Positions 48,812 to 61,004 of a stretch of 64,000 nt of DNA are shown here, piece by piece. The stretch's first letter is position 1. Each line of letters begins with the position of its first letter. The DNA is from Eucommia ulmoides (lineage: Eukaryota > Streptophyta > Magnoliopsida > Garryales > Eucommiaceae): the NCBI GenBank assembly GCA_016647705.1, contig CM028332.1:28773300-28837299 (forward strand). The letters are read 5' to 3'. The position numbers and the translations under genes are program-made. The notes under the pieces were generated by a model, which ran no database searches, was not told the origin of the DNA, and worked only from the letters and a program-made list of their open reading frames with translations.

Positions 48812-49262
48812 TAATTCTATTCGTACACCTCTTTTTTATAAATGTATATTCTTTTTAAAGAATCAAAATTATTATAAATTTATTTTTTATTTTTTTGAAA
48901 TAGCTTTACTTTTTTTTTTTACCCATTATTTTTTAAATACACTAATCCCATGCCCCTGACATCACCCCCCAAGTCTCCCCACCCGATGGATTTGCATAGA
49001 TCCAGCACGATTATGCACACCCCCCACCGTGCTAGATATGTACAGATCTGATAGTGTGGAGAGAGAGAGGATCCGTGGTAATTACCCGAGTAGGCGGCGA
49101 AGGGAGGAAGAAAGAGGAAGGAGAAACTAGTAAAAACAAAAAAATAAAATAAATTAAAGGATATATATTTTCATAATTTAAAGATTAAAATAGTAATTAG
49201 ATTAAATAATTTGAGGGTGTGTTGTGCTAGAAAAAAGGGTGTACACTGTACATTCATAATTC
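48812..49262. mobile_element. Possible MITE
   Basis: The left margin (attctattcgtacacctctt, 48814) mirrors the right margin, whose complement includes attatgaatgtac and gtgtacacccttttttc (49220-49262). The interior has a GC-rich non-coding stretch (catcaccccccaagtctccc) and a purine-rich tail. About 450 bp and no ORF. Ends are approximate. Confidence 0.35.
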
Positions 49263-50376
49263 TCACCATCCGCCCCCCTTGTTCTTTTATTTTTTATTTT
49301 TCTATTTTAATTTTTCTTTTCCATTTTCAGTTTTTTGTTTGTCTTTTGATTTTGATTTTCTATTTTTATTTTCGAACTTGTTTTCGTTTTCCTTTCTCTC
49401 ATTTAACTTTTTATTTCAGTTTTATTTGTTTGTTTTAATTTTTGTTTTCGTTTTCTATTGTCTTTGTTCGTTTTTCAGTTATATATTTGTTTCTATTTTT
49501 TATTTATGTTTATTCTTGCTCTGTTTTACTCTTTTGTTTTTTAAAGTAATTTATTTTTTTTGTTCTTTTTCAACTTATTTTTTAGTCCTACTTGATATTA
49601 AAAATAAAAATTTAATAATTATTTGATATTGATTAAAAAAATAAAAATTAATTAATACTAACCAAATAACTATAAATAAAGAAAAAAACAGAGGAATAAA
49701 ATGATAAATGAGACTTAATTAAAAAAACAATGATAATTTCCCCCCCCCAAAAAAAAATATAAATTCAAAAAAAATAAAATTGTAATGCTAAAATCAAAAC
49801 AAAAATATACAATACAACAATATAAATACAAAAATCTTTGGTCAACCCCTTCCTCTCCTATCTGTCCCCGTCTCTCTCTCGGTATATATATATATATGCT
49901 TGGATCCGCATGTCCAACACTCGGATTTGGGGATTCGATCTTTATGTGTGTATATATGTGTGCGTGTGCGCGTGTGTAAAGAGGGATATGAAAATGAGAG
50001 AGAGGAAAAAATGAGAGAAGAAGAGGAGGAGGAGAGGCTGGGGAAAGGAGAGAAAGGGGGTGACCATAGAGAGAAAAAATCCATTGCCAGCGACCACGGC
50101 GATGTCTGCTTGTCAGAGAAGAAAAAAAGTGAGGAAGAAGAAAGAGCTAAGGGAGTGTAAAAAATAAAAAGTTAAAAAAGAGATATTTGGGTTAATAAAT
50201 TAAAGGATAAAATAACAATTACATAAAAACATATTTATTTTTGGAAAGGATTATATTTAAAATTTAGAATAACCCAACATTTTTTTTTTTAAAATTTGAT
50301 CTACAAAAGGGGTTCATTTTATTGACATAACCAAACCTTCACAAAAGATAAATATTTGAAAAAATAGATGAGCCGT
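49263..50376. other. Low-complexity DNA
   Basis: A 300-bp T-rich tract (49270-49590) gives spurious F-rich frames. Further on are (AT)n near 49881-49896, a GT-rich tract (49944-49976) and a purine-rich tract (49980-50160). No gene was recognised. Confidence 0.55.
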
Positions 50377-50673
50377 GCTGACGTTTGGTTAGTGTTCTCA
50401 CTTTTCACATTTCAATTGGGATGGAATGAGATGAGAATATTATTTCTTTTTGGAAAGAGAATCACATTTGGTAATGATAGAATTTTGTTTCTTTTAAGAA
50501 CAAAATCGCACTTGACAACGAAAAAATTTTGTTTCCACAAAATTCATCAATTTCACACAATCATCTTCAAAAAAATTTCATCAATTTCCTGTAAGGATCT
50601 ATGAAAATTTGAATTCATCATAACAAAATTCATCAATTCCCACACAATTATCTTCAAAACAAAATCCATCTCC

Positions 50674-50678
50674 ACCGG
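50674..50678. repeat. Target-site duplication ACCGG, left copy
   Basis: accgg before the TG of the left LTR, repeated at 58187-58191. Some ambiguity remains because ctccaccgg words occur naturally in the flanking repeat. Confidence 0.85.
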
Positions 50679-50962
50679 TGTAAGATCCCGATTTTTATAT
50701 ACAAACAATTTTAGTTGTATTTTATAATATTTAAAAAATAACGGGGTGGATAGCGCTATTAATTATGTGATTTAAAAGTTTAGGGGTCAAATTATAAATT
50801 TTCAAAACATTAAAATTGAGATTGGGTTTAATTAATACTTAACCTAAAATAAAGAGGAGTTTGGTGTAAATTAAATATTATATAAATATAGAGAGAGTCA
50901 GTAAAGGAAACGGAGGGTGGAAAAACGGCCACTTGGCAGGCCATTTGATCACACACACATAT

Positions 50963-51000
<38 letters not shown>

Positions 51001-52743
51001 GGAGGGGAACAGAGAGAATTGAGAAGAATCGAGAAGCGATGAGAGAAAGGAAGAGAGAGAGAGGTCCCCCCGGTGGGCTGTTTTGTCGTCGATCGTGTAG
51101 GGTTCGCCGACGGTGGGTTTATGTGTTCGTCGTGCGTGTGTGTTCCCTGTTTTCTGTTTGTGTAAGTGACTGTGTGGGTGTGCTCTGTTATTGTGTGTAT
51201 ATGTGTTTTGTGTGTGTTGATTGGCCAGTGGATGTGTGGCTCTTTCGGTGGTGTGTGTAATTGTGTATCACCGTCGGTTATTTTTGCCTGCGGTAAGTGG
51301 AAGTTAGAGAGAGAGATGCTGGTTGTATGTTGTGTGTGCTGCGTGTATATGTGTGATTAGTGTGTGTGTGGGTGATTATGGACTGAGTGTGTGTGTGTGT
51401 CGACGGTGCAGTGCAGGCGTATGTGTGTGTTCTCTATTTCTGTTTGGTGCTGTCGCGTGTGTGTGTTATGTGTGCTGTGATAGTATGTATGTGGGTGTAT
51501 TTCTCGGTTTGGTCGTGTGGGTATCGCCGGAGTTCGTCAGCGGTAAGTTAGAGAGAGAGCAGTGCATGTGTGTATGTGTCTGCTCTGTGTGTGTGTGTTG
51601 TGCTGTCGTTCGGTTGGTCCGACAGTGGTGGTTTGGTGTGGGTTTGTTGGTGGTTGGTGTAGAGGGTGATCGTCGGAGGAGAGAGAGAGAGAAAGAGAAA
51701 GGGAGAGAGACGATAGGTTCAAACCGGGAAAAACAGAGGAACAGGCGGTGGGGAGTTCGCCTAAGCGGAGGAGGATAAGTGTGCAGAGATGGGTGGCTTC
51801 ACTGCGGCGGTGGGGACTTCGCCGAAGAAGCGGGAAAAAGAAGAAGAAAAAGGGGAAAAAAAAAAAAAAAAAGGAAAAAGAAGGGAAAAAAGGAAAAATG
51901 AGAGAAAATACACAAACTACCCCAATGAAAATCAAAATCTCATCTTGCAGACAGGTGAAAAATCCAGAAAAGGTAGAATTTCGAACTCTACTAACATATC
52001 TATTTAATTGTATTTAATTGTCTTGTGGGTGATTATGAAATTATTTAATATATTTTTGGGAAATTAACATGTAGAATTACATGATATAATTTGGACGATG
52101 TGGAATCTATGTGACGAGCATGCTTATGTGGGTTATGTGTTAAATTTGGACAAGGCGGAATTTATGTGACCAACATGCTTGCGTGATTTATGTGTTATAC
52201 TAATTAAATACACGTATTAGAGAGGTTGAAGTTTTACTGAGTGTAAACTCACAACCCCACAGTTTGGTTACAGGGACGGCTGCGAGAAAATGAGAAAAGA
52301 ATTTTATATTGAAAATTCTATTTTGTAAAGATTGTAATTATTATTTATTATTGTAATCGAAAGAATTGATAATCTTGATTGTCGCAATTGTTGTAATATA
52401 TTGAATAATCGGTTTTCATAAAATTATGATAGGATAACCCGAGTTAATAAAATATTGAAAATTGGGATTTAAATTATAAACATGAGACTTTTAAATTGGT
52501 CGTCGTGTTGTAGAAAATGAGTGGATTAAATATAAAATAGATGATTGGTTGTTTTTGGTCGTATTTAAAAATAGTGATTAATTTATTTAATAATTTCCGA
52601 CGTAAAGTCGGTAACAAGAATATTGCGCATTGTTGTAAAACTTAACGCATATTGTAGATTGGGAAGTTGACGAGTTGGTTTTTGGGTAGAAATTCTCTAT
52701 GGGAGAAATCGTAGTCTCGACCCTGGGAAACCAGGTCGTAACA
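50679..52743 (+). repeat. Left LTR of gypsy-type copy 2
   Basis: Contains (AT)n at 50965-51000, a GA-rich stretch, a long GTGTGT-rich tract (51120-51660) and another GA/A-rich stretch (51670-51900). Its V/C-rich and S/F-rich frames (51039-51935) are compositional. Aligns with 56051-58186. Confidence 0.9.
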
Positions 52744-52745
52744 GG

Positions 52746-52757
52746 TGGTATCAGAGC
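52746..52757 (+). other. Primer-binding site of copy 2 (tRNA-Met type)
   Basis: tggtatcagagc two bases after the left LTR. Confidence 0.92.
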
Positions 52758-53524
52758 TTAGGTTATAGGTTTTGCAGACTTAGAACTTAGATTGGCGAGC
52801 ACTTTGAACCGGGGTTAGGACACCCATCAATCATAATAAATTGTTAACGTTAGTGGAAATTGCGAAATAAAAGTGGAATGTGTTTTATGTGTGTATGTAC
52901 GAAGTAAATATAATACGTGACTTATGTGTTCTTTATGGATTCTTGATATGTGATCTATGGGTCGTATTTGTTTCCATGCGGAATTACGTGATATTATCAA
53001 GTGGCGATGTATGTGCATCAATATTTTCATATGTACACCAATTATTCACACATATATACGTAGAACTAAAGGTGAATAATATTATGGGGGTAAATAGTAT
53101 ATATATAGATGTTGACGTCTCTGTTATGTTTTTGGGAGATTGGGCACTTTGCACGAATATGTTATTACCATTATTTCATTTTGGTCCCTATCGTTTCAAA
53201 TTTGAATATATTAACATTTGAGATGACGGTGGATTAATAGTTGAACATATTAACATCTTAGATGGCGGTGGATTAACGTAACTTATCTATAATGAGTTAA
53301 ATAAGCCTAGGTGAGTGTCGTGTTAGTCGTGGACCGTTGAAAATTGTCGCTAAATAGGAGTTATTAAATTAAAAGTGTATATTGTCTTCTATATAATTTG
53401 TGAAACAATATTTTCATATTAAATTATGAGAAAAAAAGGGGTTGATGAAATGGACTGTTTTACGATGAGTTATGGATCAAGTAAAATTTTAAAAGGTGAA
53501 AAAAATGATTTTATTATCCTGCAA

Positions 53525-53715
53525 TGCCGTAGTATTATCTGTACAGAGCGTTGATTATCTGCTTCGGTAGAGTGTTAATTATTTATTTCAGCAAAGCGTT
53601 GATTATCAGCTTCACCAGAGCGTTGATTATTTGCTACGGCAGAGCGTTGTTTATCTGTCGGGCATAACCATACAGAGCGTTGATTATCTGCTAGGCGAGC
53701 AGAGCGTTGGCCCGT
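53525..53715 (+). repeat. Minisatellite with AGAGCGTTG core, block A
   Basis: Six to seven imperfect units of about 27-32 bp of the form cagagcgttgattatctgct with variable joining text. Followed by gcaaatcccatgggtg and a cctgac run that is shared with block B. Confidence 0.85.
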
Positions 53716-54269
53716 CTGGACTGCAAATCCCATGGGTGTACCCTTACCATTGAGGAAAATAAATAGCCCTGACGCTGTTGATCACATTAAATAACACAGT
53801 TGTGCAGGTCACGGTACTGTCGTAAATGCTGATCATGCGGTTAAATGATCCTATGACTAATGGTGTGCGGTATTTTATTATATGACGTAAATATTTAGAT
53901 TGATAGATTTAAAATGTTTGGAATGAGTTGATTTAAATTAATTGGATTTGGTGTTTTAAATATATTATTTATTACAATGGTGGCAGTGAAAAATTGTTTT
54001 CCAACGTGGAATGCGATATATGATAGTATCTTTTAAAAAATGGTGTTTGAAAAAAAAAAAAAAACTTGATCCATAGATTCTTTTATATTATGAAGGCAGC
54101 ATGTACACTGTCTTCTATGTAAATTTACAAAATCATATTTTTCATATAAACGGTGGAAAAATGTGTTTATTAAAATTGGACGATTTTATGACTTATGTGG
54201 ATCAAGTGAGTTTTAAATATGGAAAATGGTTTTATACTATGTCATAGTTTTCTTCTCGTTAGGCCGATA

Positions 54270-54425
54270 TGACCTGCGAGATGTGGATTATCTGTTAGGC
54301 ATGGTCCTGCAAAGCGTTGTTTATCTGCTAGGCATCGTCTTGCAGAGCGTTGTTTATCAGCTAGGCACAGTCCTGCATAGCGTTGATTATCTGTCCGGAG
54401 GATTAGTCCGGCAGAGCGTTGGTGG
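54270..54425 (+). repeat. Minisatellite with AGAGCGTTG core, block B
   Basis: About five units of the same repeat, here with taggca..gtcctgca joins, followed by the parallel gcaaatcttgtaggtgg. It lies in the second copy of the interior duplication. Confidence 0.85.
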
Positions 54426-56050
54426 ACCCATCAGGAGTGCAAATCTTGTAGGTGGCTGCCCCTACCCTTGGGGAAATATAAGGGCCCTGGCACTGGTAGT
54501 CGTTATAGGTGGCACTAGTTGTACGAGTTACGATTGCTAGTCATTATAGTTGGTGCAGTTGTACAGGTTGCAGTACCGTCGTAACTCTCGATCGTGAGGT
54601 AAATGATCATACGGCTAGCAGGAAAGTATGTTATTTTATGATATATATGTGAGTTAATTTGTCGATTTGAAAAACCGGTGTTATGTTGAAAATGTTTGGT
54701 TGGGATGTTGATATTGACAGTGAGGTGGTTATATTTTGTTGAGATCTATATTGAGATTCTGTGTTGAAAATATTTGATTGAGATTTTGATGTTGATAGTG
54801 AGGTGGTGATATTTTGTTGAGATTTGGATACAACCGGTGTGGCTACATTTTATTGGAAAGGGGATTTTGATAAAAACTTGATTCATAAAATATTTTTATA
54901 TTACGAAGACAGTACACCGATTAAAAATAACTCAGTTGTATGTATTGGTCCACTACTAACACTAGGCGGAGTCAGAATATCGGGTCATTGGGATTTCATG
55001 GGGAAAGGATAATCTAAATTATCCTAGAGTCGATGAGTATTTTAGAAAGTTTATTGATATAATATTTTATATACAGTGATTGTTGATTTTTGTGACGTAT
55101 CGGATTTTTGTAGTTGGGACATATGTATTTCGATACATATTTATATGTGGTTATATGTTTGAGATGTTTTTTTTTTTTTTTTTTTTGTGGATTGAGACGT
55201 ATTTGAGGCGCTTGGCCTTGTCAGGAACTTGATTAAATGTGGAGGCATGAAGGGAATTCTTATAGATGATCCGTTTGACGAATTTGATACGTATTGATGT
55301 GATTTGGTGATATTTATGTGTTTTGAGGGATATTTATATGATTTGACGTATTGTGAAAAATTATTATTTGACGTTGGATTGTGGTAATATTTATAAAACG
55401 TTTACGAGATTGTTGAAAATTTTGATGTAAGTATTGAGATTGATGATTTTTGGTCTCACGGGCCAGTTCACGTGGAGTTGGGCTATCTATTGCTTATGAT
55501 GTTGATTGCGAGCATTGTTGGTTTAAATGTTGGATGAAAATATTGTTGTGAAATGGGTTGATTGGAAATGTTGATTGAAATGGATAAATGTCGGTTATAG
55601 AAAAATTACTGTTGGAATGAGATAGACCCAATCCACTGAGACTACCATGATATTTTAAGGATATATTGTATTTATATTATTATTGATTGTTATTTTTATC
55701 AAAGTAGCGCAGCGGAAGCAGTTAGAAACATAAAATTCTTTGACAGTTGGTTATCTGTGTTAGGTGTTACCGACCAAAGTGCACCCTGGTTGTTGGTTAT
55801 TGGATATAATGTGAGCCACTGCGAATGAAATTGTTGCGATGTGTGGAAATGATTTAACGGGAATTATCGGTTACGAATTAAGGATGACTTTCGGTTATGG
55901 GACCTTACATAGAAAACAATTGTTCTAGAATCAAGTGTGACTAACATAACCATGAGGTGCGAATCTGAAATATTATTGGTTTGACTGAAATTTTAATTCC
56001 TATTGTTTGACGAAAATTTTGGGACAAAATTTCTTTTAGGGGGGGAGAGT

Positions 56051-58186
56051 TATAAGACCCCGATTTTTATATATAAACAATTTTAGCTGCATTTTATAAT
56101 ATTTCAAAAATAACGGGGTGGATAACGCTATTAATTATTTGATTTAAAAGTTTAGCGGTCAAATTATAAATTTTCAAAACATTAAAATTGAGATTAGGTT
56201 TAATTAATACTTAACCTAAAATAAAGGGGGGGCTTGGTGTAAATTAAATATTATATATATATAGAGAGAGAGTCGGTGAAGGAAACAGATGGTGGAACAC
56301 ACACACATATCAATATATATATTGTATATATAGATAGATATACGGAGAGGAACAGGGAGAAGGGAGAAGAATCGAGAAGTGACAAGAGAAATGAAGAGAG
56401 AGAGAGGTCCCCCGATGGGCTGTTAAGTCATCGATCGTGTAGGGTTCGCCGGCAGTGGGTTTATGTGTTCGTCATGCGTGTGTGTTCCCTGTTTTCTGTT
56501 TGTGCAAGTGATTGTGTGGGTGTGCTCCGGTCGTGGGTATGGTAGTTTGGTGGAGTTGGGTAAGCCGATAGTGTTTGCGTGGGTGTGCTCTGTTATTGTG
56601 TGTATGTGTATGTTGATTGGCCAGTGGATGTGTGGCTCCTCCGGTGGTGTGTGTGATTGTGTGTCGCCGTCGGTTAGTTTAGCCGGCGGTAAGTAGAAGT
56701 TGGAGAGAGAGATGCTGGTTGTGTGTGTGCCTACTGTGTATTGTGTGTGCTGCGTGTATGTGTGTGATCAGTGGGTGTGTGGGTGATCATGGACTGAGTG
56801 TGTGTGTGTGTATGTCGACGATGCAGTGCAGGTGTATGTGTGTGTTCTTTGTTTCTGTTTGGTGCTGTCGCGTATGTGTGTTGTGTGTGCTATGATAGTG
56901 TGTATGTGGGTGTATTTCTCGGTTTGGTCGTGTGGGTGTTGCCGGAGTTCGCCGGCGGTAAGTTGGCGAGAGAGAGTAGTGCATGTATGTGTTTGTCTGC
57001 TGTGTGTGTGTGTGTTGTGCCGTTGTTCGGTTGGTCCGACGGTGGTGGTTTGGTATGGGTTTGTTGGTCGTTGGTGTAGAGGGTGATCGTCGAAGGAGAG
57101 AGAGATAAAGAGAGAGAGGGAGAGAGACGACAGGTTCAAACGGGAAAAAACAGATGAGCAGGTAGTGAAGAGTTCGCCTCGACGGTGTTGCGTTCGCCTA
57201 GGCGGAGGAGGATCAGTGTGCAGAGATGGGTGGCTTCGCCGCAGCAGTAAGGCTGCAGCAAGAGCACAAAACAAAAGCAGGATGAAGAAGCGGGAAAAAG
57301 AAGAAGAAAAAGGAAAAGAAAAAGAAAAATGAAGAAGAAGGGAAAAAGGAAAAAATAGGGAAAATACACAAACCACCCTAATGAAAATCAAAATCTCATC
57401 TCACGGACAGGCGAAAAATCTGGGAAATGTAGAATTCCGAACTCTACTAATATATGTATTTAATTGTATTTAATTATCTCGTGAGTGATTATGAAATTAT
57501 TTAATATATTGTTGGAAAATTTACATGATATGATTTGGACGATGTGGAATCTATGTGACGAGCATGCTTATGTGGGTTATGTGTTAAATTTGGACGAGAC
57601 GAAATTTATGTGACCAGCATGCTTACATGATTTATGTGTTATATTAATTAAATGCACGTATTAGAGAGATTGGAGTTCTACTAAGCGTAAACTCACAACC
57701 CCACAGTTTGGTTGCAGGGACGGCTGGGAGAAAACGAGAGAATAATTTTATATTGAAAATTCTATTTTGTAAAGATTGTAATTATTATTTATTGTTGTAA
57801 TCGGAAGAATTGATAATCTTGATTGTCGCAATTGTTGTAATACATTGAATAGTCAGTTTTTATAAAATTATGATAGGATAATCCGAGTTAATAAAATATT
57901 GAAAATTGAAATTTAAATTATAAACCTGAGACTTTTAAATTGGTCCCTGTGTTATTGAAAATGAGTGGATTAAATATAAAATAGATGATTGGTTGTTTTT
58001 GGTCGTATTTAAAATAGTGATTAATTTATTTACTAATTTCCGACGTAAAGTCGGTAACAAGAATATTGTGCATTGTTGTAAAACTTAACTTATATTGTAG
58101 ATTGAGAAGTTGACGAGTTGGTTTTTGGGTAGAAATTCTCTATAGGAGAAACCGTAGTCTCGGCCCTGAGAAACCGGGTCGTAACA
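56051..58186 (+). repeat. Right LTR of gypsy-type copy 2
   Basis: Aligns with 50679-52743. Differences include the first dinucleotide (TA for TG), loss of most of the (AT)n run, an extra segment near 56523-56580 and an extra stretch near 57175-57285. Confidence 0.88.
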
Positions 58187-58191
58187 ACCGG
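58187..58191. repeat. Target-site duplication ACCGG, right copy
   Basis: Matches 50674-50678. Confidence 0.85.
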
Positions 58192-58474
58192 CATAACTCC
58201 AAAGCCCACACAGTCGTCATCTCCACCGGCATACCTACAAAAACCCATACAATCATCTTCCATAATTCATCAAAACAAAATTCATCAACTCTCGAAATCA
58301 GCAGGAAAAAAAAAAAAAGGGAAAACAACAACAACAAACAACAGAAATCACCATAAAATAGAAGAATTAACTATGAAAATGTTGAACGTGACTAGCAAAA
58401 CAAGAAGACATTTGATGAGGAAAACAAGATTTGAAGGCATTAATGAGGAAAACAAGAAATTAAAAAAAAAAAAA

Positions 58475-58530
58475 CGATTTTGTGAACCCTAAACCCTCCA
58501 TCGATTTTGTGAACCCTAAACCCTAAATCT
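58475..58530. promoter_or_regulatory. Telo-box-like motifs
   Basis: cgattttgtgaaccctaaac and following ccct occur twice in tandem, giving AACCCTAAACCCT at 58486-58496 and 58512-58527. Such AAACCCTAA telo-boxes occur in plant promoters and leaders, but here they lie inside a repeat with no linked gene. Confidence 0.5.
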
Positions 58531-58574
58531 ATTTTAGCAATCAAATTAATTTTGGGAAATCAAAATTGAAATCG

Positions 58575-58830
58575 CGAGAGAGAAAGAGCTTACAACGATG
58601 GCGATGGCTAGAGAAGATGATGACGATGGTAGAGACGACGATGATGGCGATGAACAAGGCGATGGAGATGGAGATGAACGAAGAAAAGTTGATGACGATG
58701 GCGAGAGGCGATGGTGAGGACGGCGACAAGGATAGCGAAGATGATGGCGAAGAAAAGGACAACAACGACAAGGAGTAAGACGACGACCATGATGATGGCA
58801 ATGAACGAAGACTAGAGAAGATGGAGAACA
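58575..58830. repeat. GAT/GAC-rich purine tract
   Basis: Imperfect gatgacgatgg / gatggagatg triplets. The M/E/D-rich plus-strand frame (58566-58778) and S-rich minus-strand frames are products of this composition. Confidence 0.6.
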
Positions 58831-59098
58831 ATGAACGATTTCGAGAATGAGTAGGATAAGGATTGATCATGGGTTCTCACTAACAATTAACAAAATACCA
58901 AGCGTGTCCTTTTTAGGGATGAGAATGGATGGCCACAAAAAAAACCATTTTTTTTTTTTGTTTGTTTCTCATTTTTTTATGATTTCAAGAATCAATTCCA
59001 ACATTTTGGGATAAGATGGGAATGGAATTGGGATTGCCAAACGCATTCCCAAACATCAATCCCAAAAGTTTTGGAATGGGAAGGAATGTAATGGGTTG

Positions 59099-59690
59099 GC
59101 CGCACTAACCAAACAGGTTAGTGTTTTTGTTCTTATGTTTCTATTTCAAATTAATTGGAATGAGATTGGGTGGTAATTCTATTTCGATTCTCGAGTATTC
59201 TAGAAATAGAAATATGTTTGGTAATGACCATTGTCCTGAAATTGTTTTTTTTTTTTTTATAAGAACAGAGACAAAGAACACGTTTGGTTGGGCACACTGA
59301 CCAAACAGGTTAGTGTTTTTGTTTTTCTATTTCTATTTCAAATTAATTGGAATGAGATAGGGTGCTAATTCTATTTCCATTCTCGAGTATTCTAGAAATA
59401 GAAATATGTTTGGTAACGACCATTGTTCTAAAATTGCTTCTTTTAATTTATAAGAACAGAGACAAAGAACACGTTTAGTTGGGCACACTGACCAAACAGG
59501 TTAGTGTTTTTGTTTTTCTGTTTCTATTTCAAATTAATTGGAATGAGATGGGGTGCTAATTCTATTTCCATTCTCGAGTATTCTAGAAATAGAAATATGT
59601 TTGGCAACGACCATTGTCCTGAACTTGTTTCTTTTAATTTATAAGAATGGAGACAAGGAACACGTTTGGTTGCAATATTTATTCTTTTTT
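59099..59690 (+). repeat. Three tandem units of about 185 bp
   Basis: Units start with aggttagtgtttttgtt near 59117, 59310 and 59498. Each contains aaattaattggaatgagat, tctcgagtattctagaaata and taa(c/t)gaccattgt, and ends gggcacactgaccaaac. Related to the unit at 13980-14160. Confidence 0.8.
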
Positions 59691-60005
59691 TTCCTTTAAA
59701 CATATGGTGGCTGACGTGATGGTGGTGGCCGACAGGTGGTGGTGGTCAGCAAAGGGGTGGTAGTGGCCGAAAAGGATGATGGAAACCGATGGAATAGTAG
59801 TGGGAATAGTTTTGTGGGAGTGAATAGGAATCAACATTTTTTTTTCTTGTTTCTCATATTTTTAAGGAATTAAGAAAATAATCTCAAATTATTCTTAAAA
59901 TTTTTAGAACAAAAACATGTTTACGAAACGCTTTTTGTACGTTAATCCCAAAATTTCAAGAGCAGAAACCTAAATGAGAGAATAGAAACAATAACGAAAA
60001 GACCC
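59691..60005 (+). repeat. Right part of the GTTAGTGTTTTTG repeat family
   Basis: Continues the last tandem unit and matches 14140-14420 (ggtggccgac, gggagtgaataggaatcaa, atcccaaaattt). It has several gtggtggtgg words. Non-coding. Confidence 0.6.
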
Positions 60006-60329
60006 GACCCTTTTGGATGAATCATAGGGATCCAAATGTCATTATCTATTTTTTATAAATGGAGAGAGAGCGACCATTAGATTTTTATTTGCAACTTGAC
60101 TAGCAAGTTAAAATTTCCCCATTAAACTATGAATGCTGATTGGAATGATTTATTTTTGGAAACAATATATTTTATAAATGCAATAGGTCACTTCTAGAAG
60201 AATAATAGATAAAGAAATCAAACCATCAACTTCAACTAATGATAATAATTGGATAGTTATGAATTTTTTTAAAAATATATCAAATTAATTTAAAATTTTA
60301 AATTAAATAAATATTTTAAATTTTAGGGA
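60006..60329. other. AT-rich intergenic DNA
   Basis: No feature seen. Confidence 0.6.
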
Positions 60330-60990
60330 CATTACCATTTATGCTTCCTGTATTTGAGATGATGACCACGGTGATCCTTGTGTTTTAACATATACCACGG
60401 ATGCCCTCTATTTTTTATTCAATCGGAACAGTCAACCTCCTAAATTTGAGTTAACTGACTAATGTCATCGTTTAAATTCTAATTTTACCTTTAGAATATA
60501 AAATTCTCTACTAAAATTTCTTAATTATCCTTATTTATTTGTTGACTTTGATCTTGACTTTGGTCCCCTTTTGTTTTTTAGTTTTTTCCTCTTTTTTTTT
60601 TTTTTTATTCTCCTACCACCATTTGTCCAGTGATTTTCGCCATCGGCGATGTTGGATCTGGGTCGCTCATTGTCGGATCTGTGCAAATCCAGCGAGGAGA
60701 AGAGAGATAGAGAGGATGAGGAGAAGAAAAAGAAGAAGGTGGTAGCGGCAATAGCGGTTGCGGATGAGGAGGTGTGCTGGTCGCGGTAATGGTGAAAATT
60801 TGCAGGGGGTTTGAGAGAGGGAGAAAGATAGAGAAGTGAAAGAAAAAAATATTGATAAGGGTAAAATGGTGATTTTCTTAATTTGATTGTTCCATATTTT
60901 TTATTGTTAAAAGGTAAAGGTAAAAAAAATAATTGGCCGGTATTTTTTTTTTTTTGACAGGAGATCTTCGTGGTATTTGTTAAAAAACAA
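60330..60990. mobile_element. Possible MULE-like non-autonomous element
   Basis: The left margin (gttttaacatataccacgga, about 60380) is mirrored on the right (complement tttaacaaataccacgaaga, about 60960-60990). Between them lie paired aaggtaaaattag-type words and a GC-richer non-coding centre (60620-60800: tgttggatctgggtcgctca). The long minus-strand frame 60531-61070 crosses element borders and is low-complexity. Confidence 0.4.
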
Positions 60991-61004
60991 ATTTTAGAAT
61001 AATT

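Larger units (their letters stand above)
52758..56050 (+). other. Non-coding interior of gypsy-type copy 2
   Basis: A segment starting near 53374 is duplicated in tandem near 54101, with a third partial start near 54870 (aaaacttgattcat, acagtacacc). Each full copy contains a minisatellite. Polypurine tract at 56037-56050. 55745-55930 is shared with copy 1. No ORF has a retroelement domain. Confidence 0.75.
50679..58186 (+). mobile_element. Non-coding Ty3/gypsy-type LTR retrotransposon (LARD-like), copy 2
   Basis: 7.5 kb with 2.1-kb LTRs, tRNA-Met-type primer site, a gypsy-type polypurine region (gggacaaaatttcttttagg then gggggagag) and an ACCGG duplication. The 3.3-kb interior has no gag or pol. 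LTR edges are tgtaagatcccgattttta and aaaccgggtcgtaaca; the right LTR starts TA instead of TG. Interior and LTR words are shared with copy 1 (30745-39462), which lies in the opposite orientation, so they are two members of related non-autonomous families. Confidence 0.87.
50377..59115. mobile_element. GTTTGGTTAGTG inverted-repeat element hosting gypsy copy 2
   Basis: gtttggttagtg at 50376-50388 is mirrored by cactaaccaaac at 59105-59116. Inner margins have ggatggaatgagatgagaat on the left and mirrored cattcc-rich text on the right (58990-59095). Without the nested retrotransposon the element would be about 1.2 kb. The inner flanks on both sides of the retrotransposon share ccatctccaccgg and aaaattcatcaa words, showing a local repeat into which it inserted. 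No transposase is present. Confidence 0.5.

Noticed and set aside
49211..49626. F-rich 115-aa ORF resembling a membrane protein
   Set aside because: Encoded by a 300-bp T-rich tract with no other gene features.
53525..54425. CRISPR-like spaced repeats
   Set aside because: Units are imperfect and adjoining text is itself repeated. They lie within a plant retrotransposon interior. This is a minisatellite.
56768..57391. 207-aa minus-strand ORF and partner C/V-rich plus-strand ORFs (also 51323-51935) as genes
   Set aside because: They fall in the GTGTGT/GA-rich part of the gypsy copy 2 LTRs and are low-complexity on both strands.
58475..58530. Interstitial telomere array
   Set aside because: Only two short CCCTAAA pairs in a local 28-bp duplication; too short for a telomeric tract.
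58541..58870. S-rich 109-aa and M/E/D-rich 70-aa ORFs
   Set aside because: Both strands of a GAT-triplet repeat; no domain.
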